DNA of 64,000 nucleotides. Source: Acinetobacter sp. B51(2017). GTDB taxonomy: Bacteria > Pseudomonadota > Gammaproteobacteria > Pseudomonadales > Moraxellaceae. A program made the position numbers and the translations under genes. Numbering within the stretch: position 1 is the stretch's first letter; each line of letters opens with the position of its first letter. Under the pieces are notes generated by a model. The model ran no database searches and was not told the origin of the DNA. It saw only the letters and a list, made by a program, of their open reading frames with translations. The stretch is from positions 62,001 to 126,000 of the forward strand of contig NZ_PJRJ01000003.1 of NCBI RefSeq assembly GCF_003711395.1, given 5' to 3'. Below, piece by piece: positions 36,647-47,018 of this stretch.

Positions 36647-37852
36647 ATGAGTATAACTATTGGTACCCCACTACAAGCCTCAGCATTTAAAGTTTTACTG
36701 TTAGGTTCTGGTGAACTGGGCAAAGAAGTCGTGATTTCGCTACAACGTTTAGGTGTCGAAGTTCACGCAGCTGATCGTTATGCTGATGCCCCTGCCATGC
36801 AAGTGGCACATTTTAGCTATAGCTTAAATATGGCAGATCCTGAAGCGTTAAAAAACTTAATTGCGCAAGTTCAACCTCATTTAATTGTGCCTGAAATTGA
36901 AGCCATTGCCACAGAAGTTCTGGTGGAAATTGAAAATGCGGGTACAGCCAACGTCATTCCATCGGCAAAAGCGGTAAATTTGACCATGAACCGTGAAGGG
37001 ATTCGTCGCCTTGCCGCAGAAGAATTGGGACTTCCAACCTCAGCTTATCGTTTTGCCAATAATTTAGAAAGTTTCCGTGCGGCATGTGACGACATTGGTT
37101 ATCCAAACTTTGTTAAACCAGTGATGTCCTCTTCAGGTAAAGGTCAGTCACGCGTTACTTCATTTGCTGAAGTAGATGCTGCATGGGAATATGCGCAAAC
37201 GGGTGGTCGTGTCAATCAAGGCACCGTGATTGTAGAAGCACAAATTGATTTTGATTTTGAAATCACTTTACTCACCGTGCGTAGTAAAAACCCTGAAACA
37301 GGTGTAATCGAAACCTCATATTGTGACCCAATTGGTCACCGCCAAGAGGCTGGCGATTATGTAGAAAGCTGGCAGCCTCAAGCCATGACAGCCGCTGCCT
37401 TAACTGAGGCCAAACACATTGCGCATAAAGTTACCACTGCTTTAGGTGGCTGTGGTATTTTTGGCGTGGAACTATTTGTCAAAGGCGATAAAGTGTGGTT
37501 TAGTGAGGTTTCACCTCGTCCGCATGATACTGGTCTTGTGACTTTAGCTTCACAGTTCCAAAGTGAATTTGAACTACATGCCCGTGCCATTTTAGGCTTG
37601 CCAGTGAATACAGCACGGCATAGCGTAGCTGCAAGTGCAGTCATTTATGCGGGTGTAGATGCCCAGAATTTAAGATTTTCTGGCCTAAATCTTGCTTTAG
37701 CTCACCCCGATACAGACTTACGTCTGTTTGGTAAACCAGAAGGCTTTAAACGCCGTCGTATGGGTGTGGCTACTGCTCGTGCCAAAAATACAGACCAAGC
37801 ACGCCAATTGGCCAAGCACGCGGCGGATCAAGTCAGCATTAAACAACCTTAA
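36647..37852 (+). CDS. purT: Formate-dependent phosphoribosylglycinamide formyltransferase
   Basis: A 401-aa ATP-grasp enzyme that formylates GAR using formate and ATP, the folate-independent alternative to PurN in purine synthesis. It starts [19 protein letters not shown] (binding GAR), then [18 protein letters not shown] (the ATP-grasp glycine loop), [14 protein letters not shown] (Mg/ATP) and HARAILGLP. The ribosome-binding site AAGGA is 8 nt before the ATG. E. coli PurT is 392 aa. It sits 27 bp before glnD; no terminator separates them, so co-transcription is possible. Confidence 0.96.
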   Translation: MSITIGTPLQASAFKVLLLGSGELGKEVVISLQRLGVEVHAADRYADAPAMQVAHFSYSLNMADPEALKNLIAQVQPHLIVPEIEAIATEVLVEIENAGTANVIPSAKAVNLTMNREGIRRLAAEELGLPTSAYRFANNLESFRAACDDIGYPNFVKPVMSSSGKGQSRVTSFAEVDAAWEYAQTGGRVNQGTVIVEAQIDFDFEITLLTVRSKNPETGVIETSYCDPIGHRQEAGDYVESWQPQAMTAAALTEAKHIAHKVTTALGGCGIFGVELFVKGDKVWFSEVSPRPHDTGLVTLASQFQSEFELHARAILGLPVNTARHSVAASAVIYAGVDAQNLRFSGLNLALAHPDTDLRLFGKPEGFKRRRMGVATARAKNTDQARQLAKHAADQVSIKQP

Positions 37853-37879
37853 GCTTTAACATCATAACGGACCCTGTTC

Positions 37880-40546
37880 ATGATCAATACTCTACCTCTG
37901 CTCAAATACACCCACGATCACCACGATATCAAAGCCATTAACCAATGGCGCAGTGATGTAGAACAGCAGTTACAAGAGTGTTTAGAACAGGGTTACTCCA
38001 TTCGCGATATTATTCGCACCCGTTCTGATTTAATTGATGAAGCTCTTCAGTTTTTATGGCAACACGCTGATTTGCAAAATAGCGGCTTAGGTTTATTTGC
38101 TGTGGGTGGCTACGGACGTCGTGAGATGCTGCCTTATTCTGATGTAGATATTATGATTTTGTCAGAAGAGCAGATTAGCCCCGAAAACGAACAAAAGATC
38201 TCGACCTTTATTTCGTCTTTGTGGGATGTGGGCAATTTTAAACCTGGCATTAGTGTACGTACCATTGCCGATTGTGTCAGCCAAGCCACCCATGATTTAA
38301 CCGTTGCCACCAGTTTAATTGAAGCACGTTTGATTGACGGTAATCAAAACTTAGCCAAATGGCCACGGCGTATCGTGTCGCAAAGTTGGACGGATAAAAC
38401 CTTTTTTGATGCCAAAATGCAAGAACAGCATAAACGCTATGCGCAGCATAATAATACCGAAAGCAACCTAGAACCTGACATTAAAAATGCCCCAGGGGGT
38501 ATCCGAGATATCAACCAAATTGGCTGGATTGCCAAACGCCATTTCCGTGTTAATCGTATTTACGATTTGGTACATTTAGGCTTTATTTCTGAATTTGAGT
38601 TAGAGGTTTTAGAACAAGCAGAACTTTTCTTATGGGAAATTCGTCACTATCTACATCGTTTAACCAAACGTGATGAGAACCGCTTATTATTTGACTATCA
38701 GCGCGAGATTGCTGCTAAATTTGGTTTTGTTCGAGAAGAAGGTAAATCACCCAATTACCCAATTGAACAATTTATGAAGCAATACTATCGCACCGCACAG
38801 CAAGTTTCGACCTTAAATGAAATGCTGCTGGCGTATTTTAATGAATCGGTGATTACCCCACGTTTACCACAATATGAGCGCGAAATTGTTGATATTAATG
38901 CCAACTTTAAATTGGTTGATAACAAACTTGCGGTGCAGCACCATAAAATCTTTGCAGAAAACCCAAGTGCAATTTTAGAAATCTTCTATTTACTGGCCAA
39001 TCGTCCCGAAATTGAAGGCATTCGCGCACGCACTTTACGCTTACTGACCTTAGCTGCGAAACGCATTAATCAAGCCTTCCGTGATAACCCCGTCCATCAA
39101 GCCTTGTTTATGTCGATCATTCGCTCACCTTATCGTTTGTATGAAACTTTGGTTGCCATGAAACGTTATGGCGTATTGGGCAATTATATTCCTGCCTTTG
39201 GGCAAATTACCGGTTTAATGCAATATGACCTGTTCCATATTTATACGGTAGATGCACACACCTTATTATTAATTCGTAATTTAAACCGCTTTAAAGAGCC
39301 AGAGTTTGCCAAAGACTTCCCAGTGGTTAGCTCTGTATTTCAACGCCTTGCACGCCGCGATATTGTCTATTTAGCTGCAATTTTCCATGACATTGCCAAA
39401 GGACGTGGCGGTGATCATAGTGAATTGGGCGCTGCCGATGCGATTGAATTCTGTCGTAACCACGGTTTTACCGAACGTGAATGTAATTTAGTCGCTTGGC
39501 TGATTCAAAACCATTTATTAATGTCGATGACCGCACAGAAAAAAGATATTTCTGATCCTGATGTGGTACAAGAATTTGCCGAAAAACTCGGCGATATGGA
39601 ACATTTAGACTATTTATATACCTTAACCGTTGCTGATATTAATGCCACTAATCCAACACTTTGGAATACTTGGCGTGCGTCTTTAATGCGCCAACTGTAT
39701 ACCCATGCCCGTGATGTGATTCGTGCTGGTTTAGGTCGTCCTGTCGATTATCAAATGCTGATTGAAGACACTAAATTCAGCGCTAGCGAATTACTTGTCA
39801 ATGACTTTGCCTTAGAAGATGTCGAAAAAGTTTGGCAAGAACTCGGTGATGAGTATTTTATTAAAGAATCAGCCGATGAAATTGCTTGGCATACGCGTGC
39901 CATTTTACGCCATGGCGATAATCCTGCCCCATTAGTGTTGCTACGCGCACACCGTAAATCAGCACAAGATGCGGTACAGATCTTTATTTACACTCAAGAT
40001 CAACCCAATTTATTTGCCACTACCGTTGCCGTACTTGACCGCATGAATTTGGATGTGCAAGACGCACGCATCATTACTGCCAGCACCTCATTTAGTTTAG
40101 ACACCTATGTGGTACTTGATCGCTTTGGTAATTTACTCAGCGACCCTGAACGTGAAGCAACCGTGGTGAATGCTTTGGTCAGTGCCTTAAGTCAATCTGA
40201 TCAGTATCCGGGCTTAATGCAACGCCGTATTCCGCGTCAATTACGCCATTTTGATATTCAAAATACCGTGGATATTAGCTTTAATGCCGCTTTACAACAA
40301 AATATGGTAGAAATTTCTACCCTTGACCACCCTGGTTTATTGGCCAAAGTGGGTGGTTTATTCATGATGCAAGGGCTTGATATTCATTCAGCGCGTATTG
40401 TGACCTTAGGTGAACGTGCTGAAGATATTTTCTTTGTTACCAAAAAAGATGGTCATGCTATGAGTGCCGAAGAAGCGCAAGTATTTGCCGAGCGTTTAAA
40501 AGCCGCGCTCGATCAAGCTTCCCATCAAGTCTGTAGCCAATCTTAA
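37880..40546 (+). CDS. glnD: Bifunctional uridylyltransferase/uridylyl-removing enzyme GlnD
   Basis: An 888-aa nitrogen sensor that adds or removes UMP on PII proteins in response to glutamine. Domains in order: nucleotidyltransferase (about 60-300) with [21 protein letters not shown] (the G-G-x-G-R...DxD catalytic motif) and [11 protein letters not shown] uridylyl-removing domain (about 460-590) with [19 protein letters not shown]; two C-terminal ACT domains (about 705-785 and 815-880), which bind glutamine. The length matches E. coli GlnD (890 aa). It is followed 24 bp later by dapC, a gene order known from other gammaproteobacteria such as Pseudomonas. Confidence 0.97.
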   Translation: MINTLPLLKYTHDHHDIKAINQWRSDVEQQLQECLEQGYSIRDIIRTRSDLIDEALQFLWQHADLQNSGLGLFAVGGYGRREMLPYSDVDIMILSEEQISPENEQKISTFISSLWDVGNFKPGISVRTIADCVSQATHDLTVATSLIEARLIDGNQNLAKWPRRIVSQSWTDKTFFDAKMQEQHKRYAQHNNTESNLEPDIKNAPGGIRDINQIGWIAKRHFRVNRIYDLVHLGFISEFELEVLEQAELFLWEIRHYLHRLTKRDENRLLFDYQREIAAKFGFVREEGKSPNYPIEQFMKQYYRTAQQVSTLNEMLLAYFNESVITPRLPQYEREIVDINANFKLVDNKLAVQHHKIFAENPSAILEIFYLLANRPEIEGIRARTLRLLTLAAKRINQAFRDNPVHQALFMSIIRSPYRLYETLVAMKRYGVLGNYIPAFGQITGLMQYDLFHIYTVDAHTLLLIRNLNRFKEPEFAKDFPVVSSVFQRLARRDIVYLAAIFHDIAKGRGGDHSELGAADAIEFCRNHGFTERECNLVAWLIQNHLLMSMTAQKKDISDPDVVQEFAEKLGDMEHLDYLYTLTVADINATNPTLWNTWRASLMRQLYTHARDVIRAGLGRPVDYQMLIEDTKFSASELLVNDFALEDVEKVWQELGDEYFIKESADEIAWHTRAILRHGDNPAPLVLLRAHRKSAQDAVQIFIYTQDQPNLFATTVAVLDRMNLDVQDARIITASTSFSLDTYVVLDRFGNLLSDPEREATVVNALVSALSQSDQYPGLMQRRIPRQLRHFDIQNTVDISFNAALQQNMVEISTLDHPGLLAKVGGLFMMQGLDIHSARIVTLGERAEDIFFVTKKDGHAMSAEEAQVFAERLKAALDQASHQVCSQS

Positions 40547-40570
40547 TTTAAACTTATCGGTATCGCTTCT

Positions 40571-41740
40571 ATGAACTCTAGTTTGTCATTATTGCACCCT
40601 TATCCATTTGAAAAGTTAAATCAACTTTTTGCTGATGTGCAACCTGCTAATTTACCTTTAATTCCACTGTCGATTGGCGAACCTAAACATCCTGCTCCTG
40701 AGTTTGTAAAACACGCGATTATTGATAACTTTCAGCACTTATCCACCTATCCCAACAGCAAAGGTTTGCCTGAACTACGTGAAAGCATTGCCAACTGGTT
40801 AACGCGTCGTTTTGCCTTAAACAGCATCAGTGCAGATCGTCATATTTTACCGGTATCAGGCACGCGTGAAGCGATCTTCTCTTTTGTACAAGCCTTAGTC
40901 AATCGTGATGATGCCCCGTATGTGGTGATGCCAAACCCATTTTACCAAATTTATGAAGGTGCGACTTTATTAGCAGGTGCCAAGCCTTATTTCATTAATT
41001 GCACAGAAGAAAATGGCTATTTAGGCGATTTTGACGCTGTACCTGCTGAAGTATGGCAAAAAACGGCCTTATTATTTGTCTGCACACCGGGTAACCCGAC
41101 AGGTGCAGTATTGTCTAAAGCACAATTTAAAAAGCTGATTGCACTATCTGATGAATATGGTTTTGTGATTGCTTCAGATGAATGCTATTCAGAACTATGG
41201 TTTGACAAAGCGCCTGTTGGACTACTTGAAGTGTGTGCTGAAATCGGTCGTGATGACTATCAAAACTGTGTGGTGTTCCATTCTCTGTCGAAACGTTCCA
41301 ACTTACCAGGGATGCGCTCAGGTTTTGTGGCAGGTGATGCCGAGCTTTTAAAACCGTATTTAAAATTCCGCACCTATCACGGCGCAGCCATGCCAGTGCA
41401 ACATCAATTGGCATCCATTGCTGCATGGAACGATGAAAGCCATGTAGAAGAAAATCGTGTGCAATACCGCGCCAAGTTTGCGTTATTCCAACAAGAATTA
41501 GGTCATTTACTACCGCTTAAAAAACCTGATGCTGGTTTTTATTATTGGTTAAAAGTGGATAACGATGAAAGCTTTGCCAAAATGTTAATGAAAAAAGCGC
41601 ATATTAAAGTGTTACCAGGACGTTATTTATCGCGTGACACCCAAGCGGGTAATCCGGGTGAAAATCATGTGCGTTTAGCGTTAGTCGCAGACTTACAGCA
41701 ATGCCAAGAAGCGATTGAACGCTTAAAAGCCGTCCTTTAA
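40571..41740 (+). CDS. dapC: Succinyldiaminopimelate transaminase DapC
   Basis: A 389-aa class I PLP aminotransferase. The PLP Lys is in FHSLSKRSNLPGMRSGF (SLSKR), preceded by TPGNPTGAVLS and SDECYSELWFD (the Asp binding the pyridine nitrogen), with the C-terminal Arg in HVRLALVADL. Linkage to glnD and the N-terminus LHPYPFEKLNQLF are typical of DapC, which makes N-succinyl-diaminopimelate for lysine and peptidoglycan. Transcription ends at or near the 13-bp hairpin that follows. Confidence 0.92.
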   Translation: MNSSLSLLHPYPFEKLNQLFADVQPANLPLIPLSIGEPKHPAPEFVKHAIIDNFQHLSTYPNSKGLPELRESIANWLTRRFALNSISADRHILPVSGTREAIFSFVQALVNRDDAPYVVMPNPFYQIYEGATLLAGAKPYFINCTEENGYLGDFDAVPAEVWQKTALLFVCTPGNPTGAVLSKAQFKKLIALSDEYGFVIASDECYSELWFDKAPVGLLEVCAEIGRDDYQNCVVFHSLSKRSNLPGMRSGFVAGDAELLKPYLKFRTYHGAAMPVQHQLASIAAWNDESHVEENRVQYRAKFALFQQELGHLLPLKKPDAGFYYWLKVDNDESFAKMLMKKAHIKVLPGRYLSRDTQAGNPGENHVRLALVADLQQCQEAIERLKAVL

Positions 41741-41748
41741 GCCTGCTC

Positions 41749-41780
41749 AGTATCAACAACTGCTAAGAGTTGTTGATACT
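41749..41780. terminator. Perfect 13-bp hairpin shared by convergent dapC and the TonB-like gene
   Basis: AGTATCAACAACT and AGTTGTTGATACT are perfect inverted arms around 6 nt. The right arm encodes the final residues SINNS of the TonB-like protein, so the hairpin overlaps coding sequence. There is no T-run. Confidence 0.65.
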
Positions 41781-42227
41781 AAATTCATGCACAAAACTAT
41801 AAATCACATTGCGATCCATCATTGGAATGGATTCTAATTGCGCAGATGCTAAAGCTTGAATCACTTTAGCATCAAGTGCTTTCGAGCCTGAGCTTTTGAC
41901 GACTTCTGCTTTCACAATACGTCCATCATCTGCCAATACAACAAGTTTTAGACGAATTGGGTTTTTATAGCCTTTATAATCGCTATCGGTAAATTCAATT
42001 TTTGGTCGACTCACCCATCCTACTTGATAATTTTTATTGTTTTGCTGAGCTTTAAGTTTTTTTTCTAAATCGGGATCTGCTTTTAGGATATAAGGGTCTT
42101 GCTGTGTCGTCAGTAAAGCTTTTAATTCTTGTTCTAAAGCAGCATCTAAATTTTCAGGATAAGCAAAGCTCATCGTCGTCATGCAACCGAGCAACGCACC
42201 AGTGAGCACTTGCTGTAGTCTATTCAT
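41763..42227 (-). CDS. TonB C-terminal-domain periplasmic protein
   Basis: 154 aa with a Sec signal peptide (MNRLQQVLTGALLGCMTTMSFA, cleavage near SFA). There is no uncleaved N-terminal anchor, no proline-rich linker and no ExbB-contact histidine of a true TonB. The C-terminal ~85 residues resemble a TonB C-terminal fold: NPIRLKLVVLADDGRIVKAEVVKSSGSKALDAKVIQALASAQLESIP (read here in parts), including the G-x-V/I-x-x-V-x-SSG-x-x-LD-x-A core. It is probably a soluble periplasmic protein that binds an outer-membrane or lipoprotein partner, rather than an energy transducer. Confidence 0.82.
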   Translation of the reverse strand: MNRLQQVLTGALLGCMTTMSFAYPENLDAALEQELKALLTTQQDPYILKADPDLEKKLKAQQNNKNYQVGWVSRPKIEFTDSDYKGYKNPIRLKLVVLADDGRIVKAEVVKSSGSKALDAKVIQALASAQLESIPMMDRNVIYSFVHEFSINNS

Positions 42228-42255
42228 AACGTATGGCTCCTCAATATAGCGAAAA

Positions 42256-42288
42256 TTAAGGCGATTTTATAAATCGCCTTAAACTTTT
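42256..42288. terminator. Hairpin between gpx and the TonB-like gene
   Basis: A perfect 12-bp stem TTAAGGCGATTT/AAATCGCCTTAA with a 3-nt loop. A T7 follows on the plus strand, and a shorter U4 on the minus strand, where it would end the msrB-gpx operon. Confidence 0.75.
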
Positions 42289-42289
42289 T

Positions 42290-42769
42290 TTATTGTAACG
42301 CTTTTTCAATCTCTTCTTGTAGACTTTCTGGCTTGGTGGTGGGGGCAAAGCGCTGAATAATTCTCCCATCGCGCCCAATTAAAAATTTAGTAAAGTTCCA
42401 CTTAATCCCATTCCCCAAAACCCCTTTACTATTGTTAGTTAAATAACGAAATACTGGATGCGCTTCTGGTCCTTTGACATTGACCTTGGCAAACATTGGA
42501 AAGGTCACACCGTAATTTTTTTTACAAAATGCGCCAATTTCACTATTACTTCCCGGATCTTGTCCACCAAATTGATTACATGGAAAACCTAAAATCTCTA
42601 AACCTTGTTGTTGATATTGTTGGTAGAGTTTTTCTAGACCCGAAAACTGCGGGGTAAACCCACATTTACTGGCAGTATTGACAATTAATAAAACTTTACC
42701 GGCATAAGCCGATAAAGACTGTTCCTGCCCATCTAACAACTCAGCCTGAAACTGATAAATGTTGCTCAT
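42290..42769 (-). CDS. Glutathione peroxidase-like thiol peroxidase
   Basis: 159 aa. The Cys-type peroxidase site is [19 protein letters not shown] (Cys about residue 36). The other members of the catalytic tetrad are in [13 protein letters not shown] (Gln) and [12 protein letters not shown] (Trp, Asn). It has the resolving Cys in FPCNQF, so it may work with thioredoxin rather than glutathione, like E. coli BtuE. Its ATG overlaps the msrB stop by 4 bp, giving a two-gene oxidative-repair operon. Confidence 0.93.
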   Translation of the reverse strand: MSNIYQFQAELLDGQEQSLSAYAGKVLLIVNTASKCGFTPQFSGLEKLYQQYQQQGLEILGFPCNQFGGQDPGSNSEIGAFCKKNYGVTFPMFAKVNVKGPEAHPVFRYLTNNSKGVLGNGIKWNFTKFLIGRDGRIIQRFAPTTKPESLQEEIEKALQ

Positions 42770-43185
42770 GGATATGTATCCTCATCATTTTTTTCATTTG
42801 TTTTTAATTCTAATGACGCTGAATTAACACAATAGCGTAATCCAGTCGGCTCAGGGCCATCATCAAAGACGTGGCCTAAATGTGCATCGCAATGATGACA
42901 AATAATTTCCGATCTGACCATCCCATGTGAGGTATCAATATGTTCTTCTATCGCGGTGGGATTGATACTGCGATAAAAGCTTGGCCAACCACAACCACTG
43001 TCATATTTAGTCTCTGAACTAAACAGCGGTGTGCCACAGCAACGACACACATAAGTTCCATCTTGTTTGGTATTCCAGTATTTACCAGTAAAAGCAGGCT
43101 CAGTTCCCTTTTGACGCGTAATGCGAAACTCTTCTGGTGATAACTCTCTTTGCCATTCTCGTTCTGTTTTATTGAGTTTTCCCAT
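42766..43185 (-). CDS. msrB: Peptide-methionine (R)-S-oxide reductase
   Basis: A 139-aa MsrB that reduces methionine-R-sulfoxide. It has the catalytic Cys in [12 protein letters not shown], a zinc site from [10 protein letters not shown] and [13 protein letters not shown], and the core [11 protein letters not shown]. It is followed at a 4-bp overlap by the peroxidase gene, so methionine repair and peroxide removal are coupled. It is cytosolic. The upstream region 43186-43426 (241 bp) between this gene and the divergent aminotransferase gene shows no clear motif. Confidence 0.96.
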   Translation of the reverse strand: MGKLNKTEREWQRELSPEEFRITRQKGTEPAFTGKYWNTKQDGTYVCRCCGTPLFSSETKYDSGCGWPSFYRSINPTAIEEHIDTSHGMVRSEIICHHCDAHLGHVFDDGPEPTGLRYCVNSASLELKTNEKNDEDTYP

Positions 43186-43426
43186 AGGTGCTTCCCTTTC
43201 TATCTTGCTATTTAAAATAGGATAATCCCATATTTACGTGATTCATTTTAAAAATTCTAGTCTTTATTATCGATTTTACAAAAGATATATATAGGGCAGC
43301 GAATACAAACCCAAAAGCAAAAAGCAAGCAAACTCAATAAAAAAAGTAAGCAGATTATGCATTCAATGCTTTTTCGTAAGCAAAATTAGTGATAGGCTTA
43401 ATGCTATTCTTGCTCAGGATGAAAAA

Positions 43427-44863
43427 ATGTCGCAAAAAAAAAGCGTGATGTTTAAAAATCTGTTGCCTGTGATTAAACAATATCAACAGGTCGGATACAC
43501 GCATGAAAAAATTGTTGCCTTACTTCGAGATGAGCATGACTTAGATCTCGTAACAACTGAGACATTTAAAAGCTATTTATATCGTTATGCAAAAGTGACC
43601 CCTACGCTTTCAGAGACTATCACTATGTCCAATTCGAACACACTTAAAACCCGTCGCGAAATTAAAAAATCTTCTAAGCTCGAGCACGTTTGCTACGACA
43701 TTCGCGGTCCTGTGTTACGAGCGGCCAATGAAATGGAAGAAGCGGGTCATAAAATTATTAAACTCAATATTGGTAACCCTGCACCCTTTGGTTTTGAAGC
43801 ACCGCAAGAAATTATTAATGATGTAGCCTTAAACCTACCCAATGCCATTGGTTATACCGACTCAAAAGGGATTTTCCCAGCACGTAAAGCGATTTGTCAG
43901 TATTACCAGCAAAAAGGCATTCTCAATATGCACGTCAATGACGTGTATGTAGGTAATGGTGTCTCTGAGCTGATCGTGATGGCGATGCAAGGTTTGCTTG
44001 ATGATGGCGACGAAATGCTGGTGCCAATGCCTGACTATCCACTGTGGACAGCAGCGGTAAACTTATCTGGTGGTACCGCGATTCACTATAAATGTGATGA
44101 AGAAAACCATTGGTATCCAGATATCGTGGATATGGAAAGCAAAATCACGCCCAATACGCGTGGTATTGTGATTATCAACCCAAACAACCCAACAGGCTCA
44201 GTCTATCCACGTCATGTCTTAGAGCAAATTGTCGCATTAGCCAAAAAATACGATTTAATTTTATTTGCCGACGAAATTTACGACAAAATCGTCTATGACG
44301 GTATTGAGCATGTATCTGTGGCAGCACTTGCCGGTGATCAACTGTGTATTTCATTTAATGGTTTATCTAAATCCTATCGAATTGCTGGTTACCGTTCAGG
44401 CTGGATGGCGATTACAGGCGATCGTTCACGCGCAACTGACTATATCGAAGGTTTAGATATGTTGGCATCCATGCGTTTATGTGCCAACCATCAAGCGCAA
44501 TATGCGATTCAAACCGCGCTCGGTGGCTATCAATCCATTAATGATTTGATTCGTCCGGGTGGCCGTTTATATGAACAACGTAATATCGCATGGGAAATGC
44601 TCAATGATATTCCAGGGGTGTCTTGCGTTAAACCAGAAGGTGCAATGTACTGCTTCCCCAAACTCGATCCAGACGTGTATCCAATTCAAGATGATGAAAA
44701 ACTGATGTTGGATTTTTTACGCGCTGAAAAAGTACTCTTGGTACAAGGTACAGGTTTTAACTGGCCAACCCCGGATCATTTCCGTGTGGTGTTCTTACCT
44801 GCCGAGAATGAGCTGCGCGAAGCACTAACCCGTTTAGGGCGCTTCTTAGCCAAAATGCGTTAA
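43427..44863 (+). CDS. alaA: AlaA-type glutamate-pyruvate aminotransferase with N-terminal extension
   Basis: 478 aa. Residues ~80-478 match AlaA of E. coli (405 aa): SSKLEHVCYDIRGPVLRAANEMEE, KLNIGNPAPFGFEAP, INPNNPTGSVYP, FADEIYDKIVYDG, and the PLP Lys in SFNGLSKSYRIAGYRSGW. Residues 1-66 are an extra helical domain (MSQKKSVMFKNLLPVIKQY, then VGYTHEKIVALL and TTETFKSYLYRYAK) resembling small DNA-binding or plasmid-mobilisation helix-turn-helix segments. The ATG at 43427 has a good AGGA site (7-nt spacing). The internal ATG at 43625, which would give a normal-length AlaA, has only a weak GAGA. Both starts might be used. Confidence 0.88.
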   Translation: MSQKKSVMFKNLLPVIKQYQQVGYTHEKIVALLRDEHDLDLVTTETFKSYLYRYAKVTPTLSETITMSNSNTLKTRREIKKSSKLEHVCYDIRGPVLRAANEMEEAGHKIIKLNIGNPAPFGFEAPQEIINDVALNLPNAIGYTDSKGIFPARKAICQYYQQKGILNMHVNDVYVGNGVSELIVMAMQGLLDDGDEMLVPMPDYPLWTAAVNLSGGTAIHYKCDEENHWYPDIVDMESKITPNTRGIVIINPNNPTGSVYPRHVLEQIVALAKKYDLILFADEIYDKIVYDGIEHVSVAALAGDQLCISFNGLSKSYRIAGYRSGWMAITGDRSRATDYIEGLDMLASMRLCANHQAQYAIQTALGGYQSINDLIRPGGRLYEQRNIAWEMLNDIPGVSCVKPEGAMYCFPKLDPDVYPIQDDEKLMLDFLRAEKVLLVQGTGFNWPTPDHFRVVFLPAENELREALTRLGRFLAKMR

Positions 44864-44868
44864 GCAAC

Positions 44869-44898
44869 AAAGCCGCGATTTAACTCGCGGCTTTTTTT
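44869..44898. terminator. Bidirectional intrinsic terminator after alaA
   Basis: AAGCCGCGA/TCGCGGCTT with a TTTAAC loop and a T7 tail on the plus strand. It also reaches the stop of the convergent acyltransferase gene. Confidence 0.85.
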
Positions 44899-46864
44899 AT
44901 TTTAGTGGATTACCCCATTGGGCTAAGTAAGCTCGTCCTAGTGCTTCTGAACCTTGATAGCTTAAGTGATCATCATCTTTATTACGGTAAATCGGCAGAC
45001 CATTCACACTAGATTTACAACGATCCGCACGACATAACACCTGTTTAGGATCAATAAGTTTAAGCTTTGGAAAATCGTACTTAAGTTGCTGCACGATCCG
45101 ATTAAACTCAGCAGCGACTTTTGCCTCACTTTGTTTAGAAAATTCACATGATAAGTTACGGCCTAAAATCTCCGCACGCATTTGACAATCGGCAGGTACT
45201 TGTTTGAGTTCTGGCACATCCAATAGCAGCACCACTTGATCACTGGCTTGCTGTGCATTGGAAATGGCGCGTTTTAAGCCTTGATATAGGATTTCACTGC
45301 GCTGCTCATGCACTCCATCTTGAAGTTGTAAGGTATTACCTAAATAAGCATGATAATAGCCAGTTAAAATCACCATTGGATAATGCTGCTGTGCGAGGTG
45401 CTGGGTAATCGCATCATTACGGGTTTTAAATGCTGCATTGATCTGCCACTGTGTGCCTTTACGCCCTAAACGCTCTACTTCGGGTAAATACAGGGTTGAG
45501 CTTTGTGCGACATCATAACCACGTAAATCAGCGGCCTGTGCCCACACATGTAACATACCGCTGGCACTATTGGCATGTGAATCGCCAATTAAAATAAAGT
45601 CTACGCTGGGTTTATCCACCCCTAAATGACATACCTCAGCTGAGGAAAATTGTGCTGCGCTTGGATAACCAATACATTTGCCACGTAAGCGATGGGCAAA
45701 ACTATTTAAAGTGGCTAATTGTTGTTGCACCGTGGCAGAAAAACGCTGTGGGAAACCCGCCTGCTGTTGCACCACTTGTGCCGCAACGCTAAAACTTAAT
45801 GCTGGTACCAAAAAACCGACACTAATCACTTTCCATGCCGCCACATCAGCAAAACGTTTACAAGGTTGCTCAATATAACGATAGGTCAACCAAGCCAAGC
45901 TAATCACCACAGCCACTAACGCCAATTGGCTGGCTAAATGTTGTGGCAATAAGTAATAACCCGAAAACACAATTAACGGCCAATGCCATAAATATAAAGG
46001 ATAAGAAATTTTACCCAACCAAAGACTGACTGGATGAGTCAATAGTGGATTGGCTATGGCGTGTTGCTGCCCACAATAAATAATGACAGCCGTTGCTAAG
46101 CACGGAATCAAGGCCATCGCACCTGGGAAACTGGTAGTTTTATCAAAATAAAAGCTACATAAGCCCAACACTACTAACGCGGCATAAACCAGCACTTGCC
46201 CTAAGAGTCGCGACCATTGTATTCGAGGTAAAAATACCAACAATGCACCTAACAATAATTCAAAAGCACGAACAGGCATGCTGTAATAGGCTTTTTCTGC
46301 ATTTAACTGCAATTGCTGATGGGCATAATACAGTGAGGCAAGAATTCCCACAGTAATCAGTGCTAACAGATATTTTTGTCTGTTCACTTTAAACAACAAG
46401 AGTAAAATCAGCGGCCAAAAAATATAAAACTGCTCTTCTACCGCAAGTGACCACAGATGCAATAAAGGAATGCTATCAACACTTTGACTAAAATAATCCC
46501 CTACTTCCTTGCTCATATAGAAATTTGCCATAAAAAAAGTTCCATGTAAGGCACTTTGGGCATATTTCATTAACTCATCAGGTAGCATCACTTGCCAAGC
46601 CAAAACACTCACCACAGCAAGTACACTAAAATAAGCAGGGGCTAAACGAAGCACCCGCTTTTTATAAAATTTAGCGATAGAAAAACGCTGGGCTGCGAGA
46701 TCCTTGACTAAAATCGAGCTAATCAAATAACCTGAAATTACAAAGAAAATATCAACCCCAATATAACCACCAGCAAACCACGACCAGCCTAAATGATTAA
46801 ATAACACCAACAACACAGCAATGGCGCGTAGGCCATCAATATCCGCGCGATATGCAACACTCAT
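44897..46864 (-). CDS. OafA/YrhL-type membrane acyltransferase with SGNH domain
   Basis: 655 aa. Residues ~1-370 form an acyltransferase-3 domain with about ten transmembrane segments, beginning YRADIDGLRAIAVLLVLFNHLGW (catalytic His after RaiAv) and GYIGVDIFFVISGYLIS. Residues ~400-655 are a periplasmic SGNH hydrolase-like domain: Ser in LIGDSHANSASG (GDSH block), and Asp-His in KDDDHLSYQGS. This layout matches enzymes that O-acetylate lipopolysaccharide, capsule or peptidoglycan. The substrate is not shown; no polysaccharide cluster is adjacent. It is monocistronic, divergent from gloB. Confidence 0.93.
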   Translation of the reverse strand: MSVAYRADIDGLRAIAVLLVLFNHLGWSWFAGGYIGVDIFFVISGYLISSILVKDLAAQRFSIAKFYKKRVLRLAPAYFSVLAVVSVLAWQVMLPDELMKYAQSALHGTFFMANFYMSKEVGDYFSQSVDSIPLLHLWSLAVEEQFYIFWPLILLLLFKVNRQKYLLALITVGILASLYYAHQQLQLNAEKAYYSMPVRAFELLLGALLVFLPRIQWSRLLGQVLVYAALVVLGLCSFYFDKTTSFPGAMALIPCLATAVIIYCGQQHAIANPLLTHPVSLWLGKISYPLYLWHWPLIVFSGYYLLPQHLASQLALVAVVISLAWLTYRYIEQPCKRFADVAAWKVISVGFLVPALSFSVAAQVVQQQAGFPQRFSATVQQQLATLNSFAHRLRGKCIGYPSAAQFSSAEVCHLGVDKPSVDFILIGDSHANSASGMLHVWAQAADLRGYDVAQSSTLYLPEVERLGRKGTQWQINAAFKTRNDAITQHLAQQHYPMVILTGYYHAYLGNTLQLQDGVHEQRSEILYQGLKRAISNAQQASDQVVLLLDVPELKQVPADCQMRAEILGRNLSCEFSKQSEAKVAAEFNRIVQQLKYDFPKLKLIDPKQVLCRADRCKSSVNGLPIYRNKDDDHLSYQGSEALGRAYLAQWGNPLK

Positions 46865-47018
46865 AATGACAATAGGGAGAGAAAAAACGTGGCTAGTCTA
46901 CGCCTTTTTAACCAAAAGACGTAGTCTGTTGCTAATCTGTGCGTAAATAATGCGATTGATTCGCATATATAGGACAAATTTGCCTTAACCTTAAAGTAAC
47001 AACCTGTGTGAGAACAAT

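Noticed and set aside
41763-42227. True TonB energy transducer
   Set aside because: There is a cleavable signal peptide, no anchored N-terminus, no proline-rich spacer, and no exbB/exbD genes nearby.
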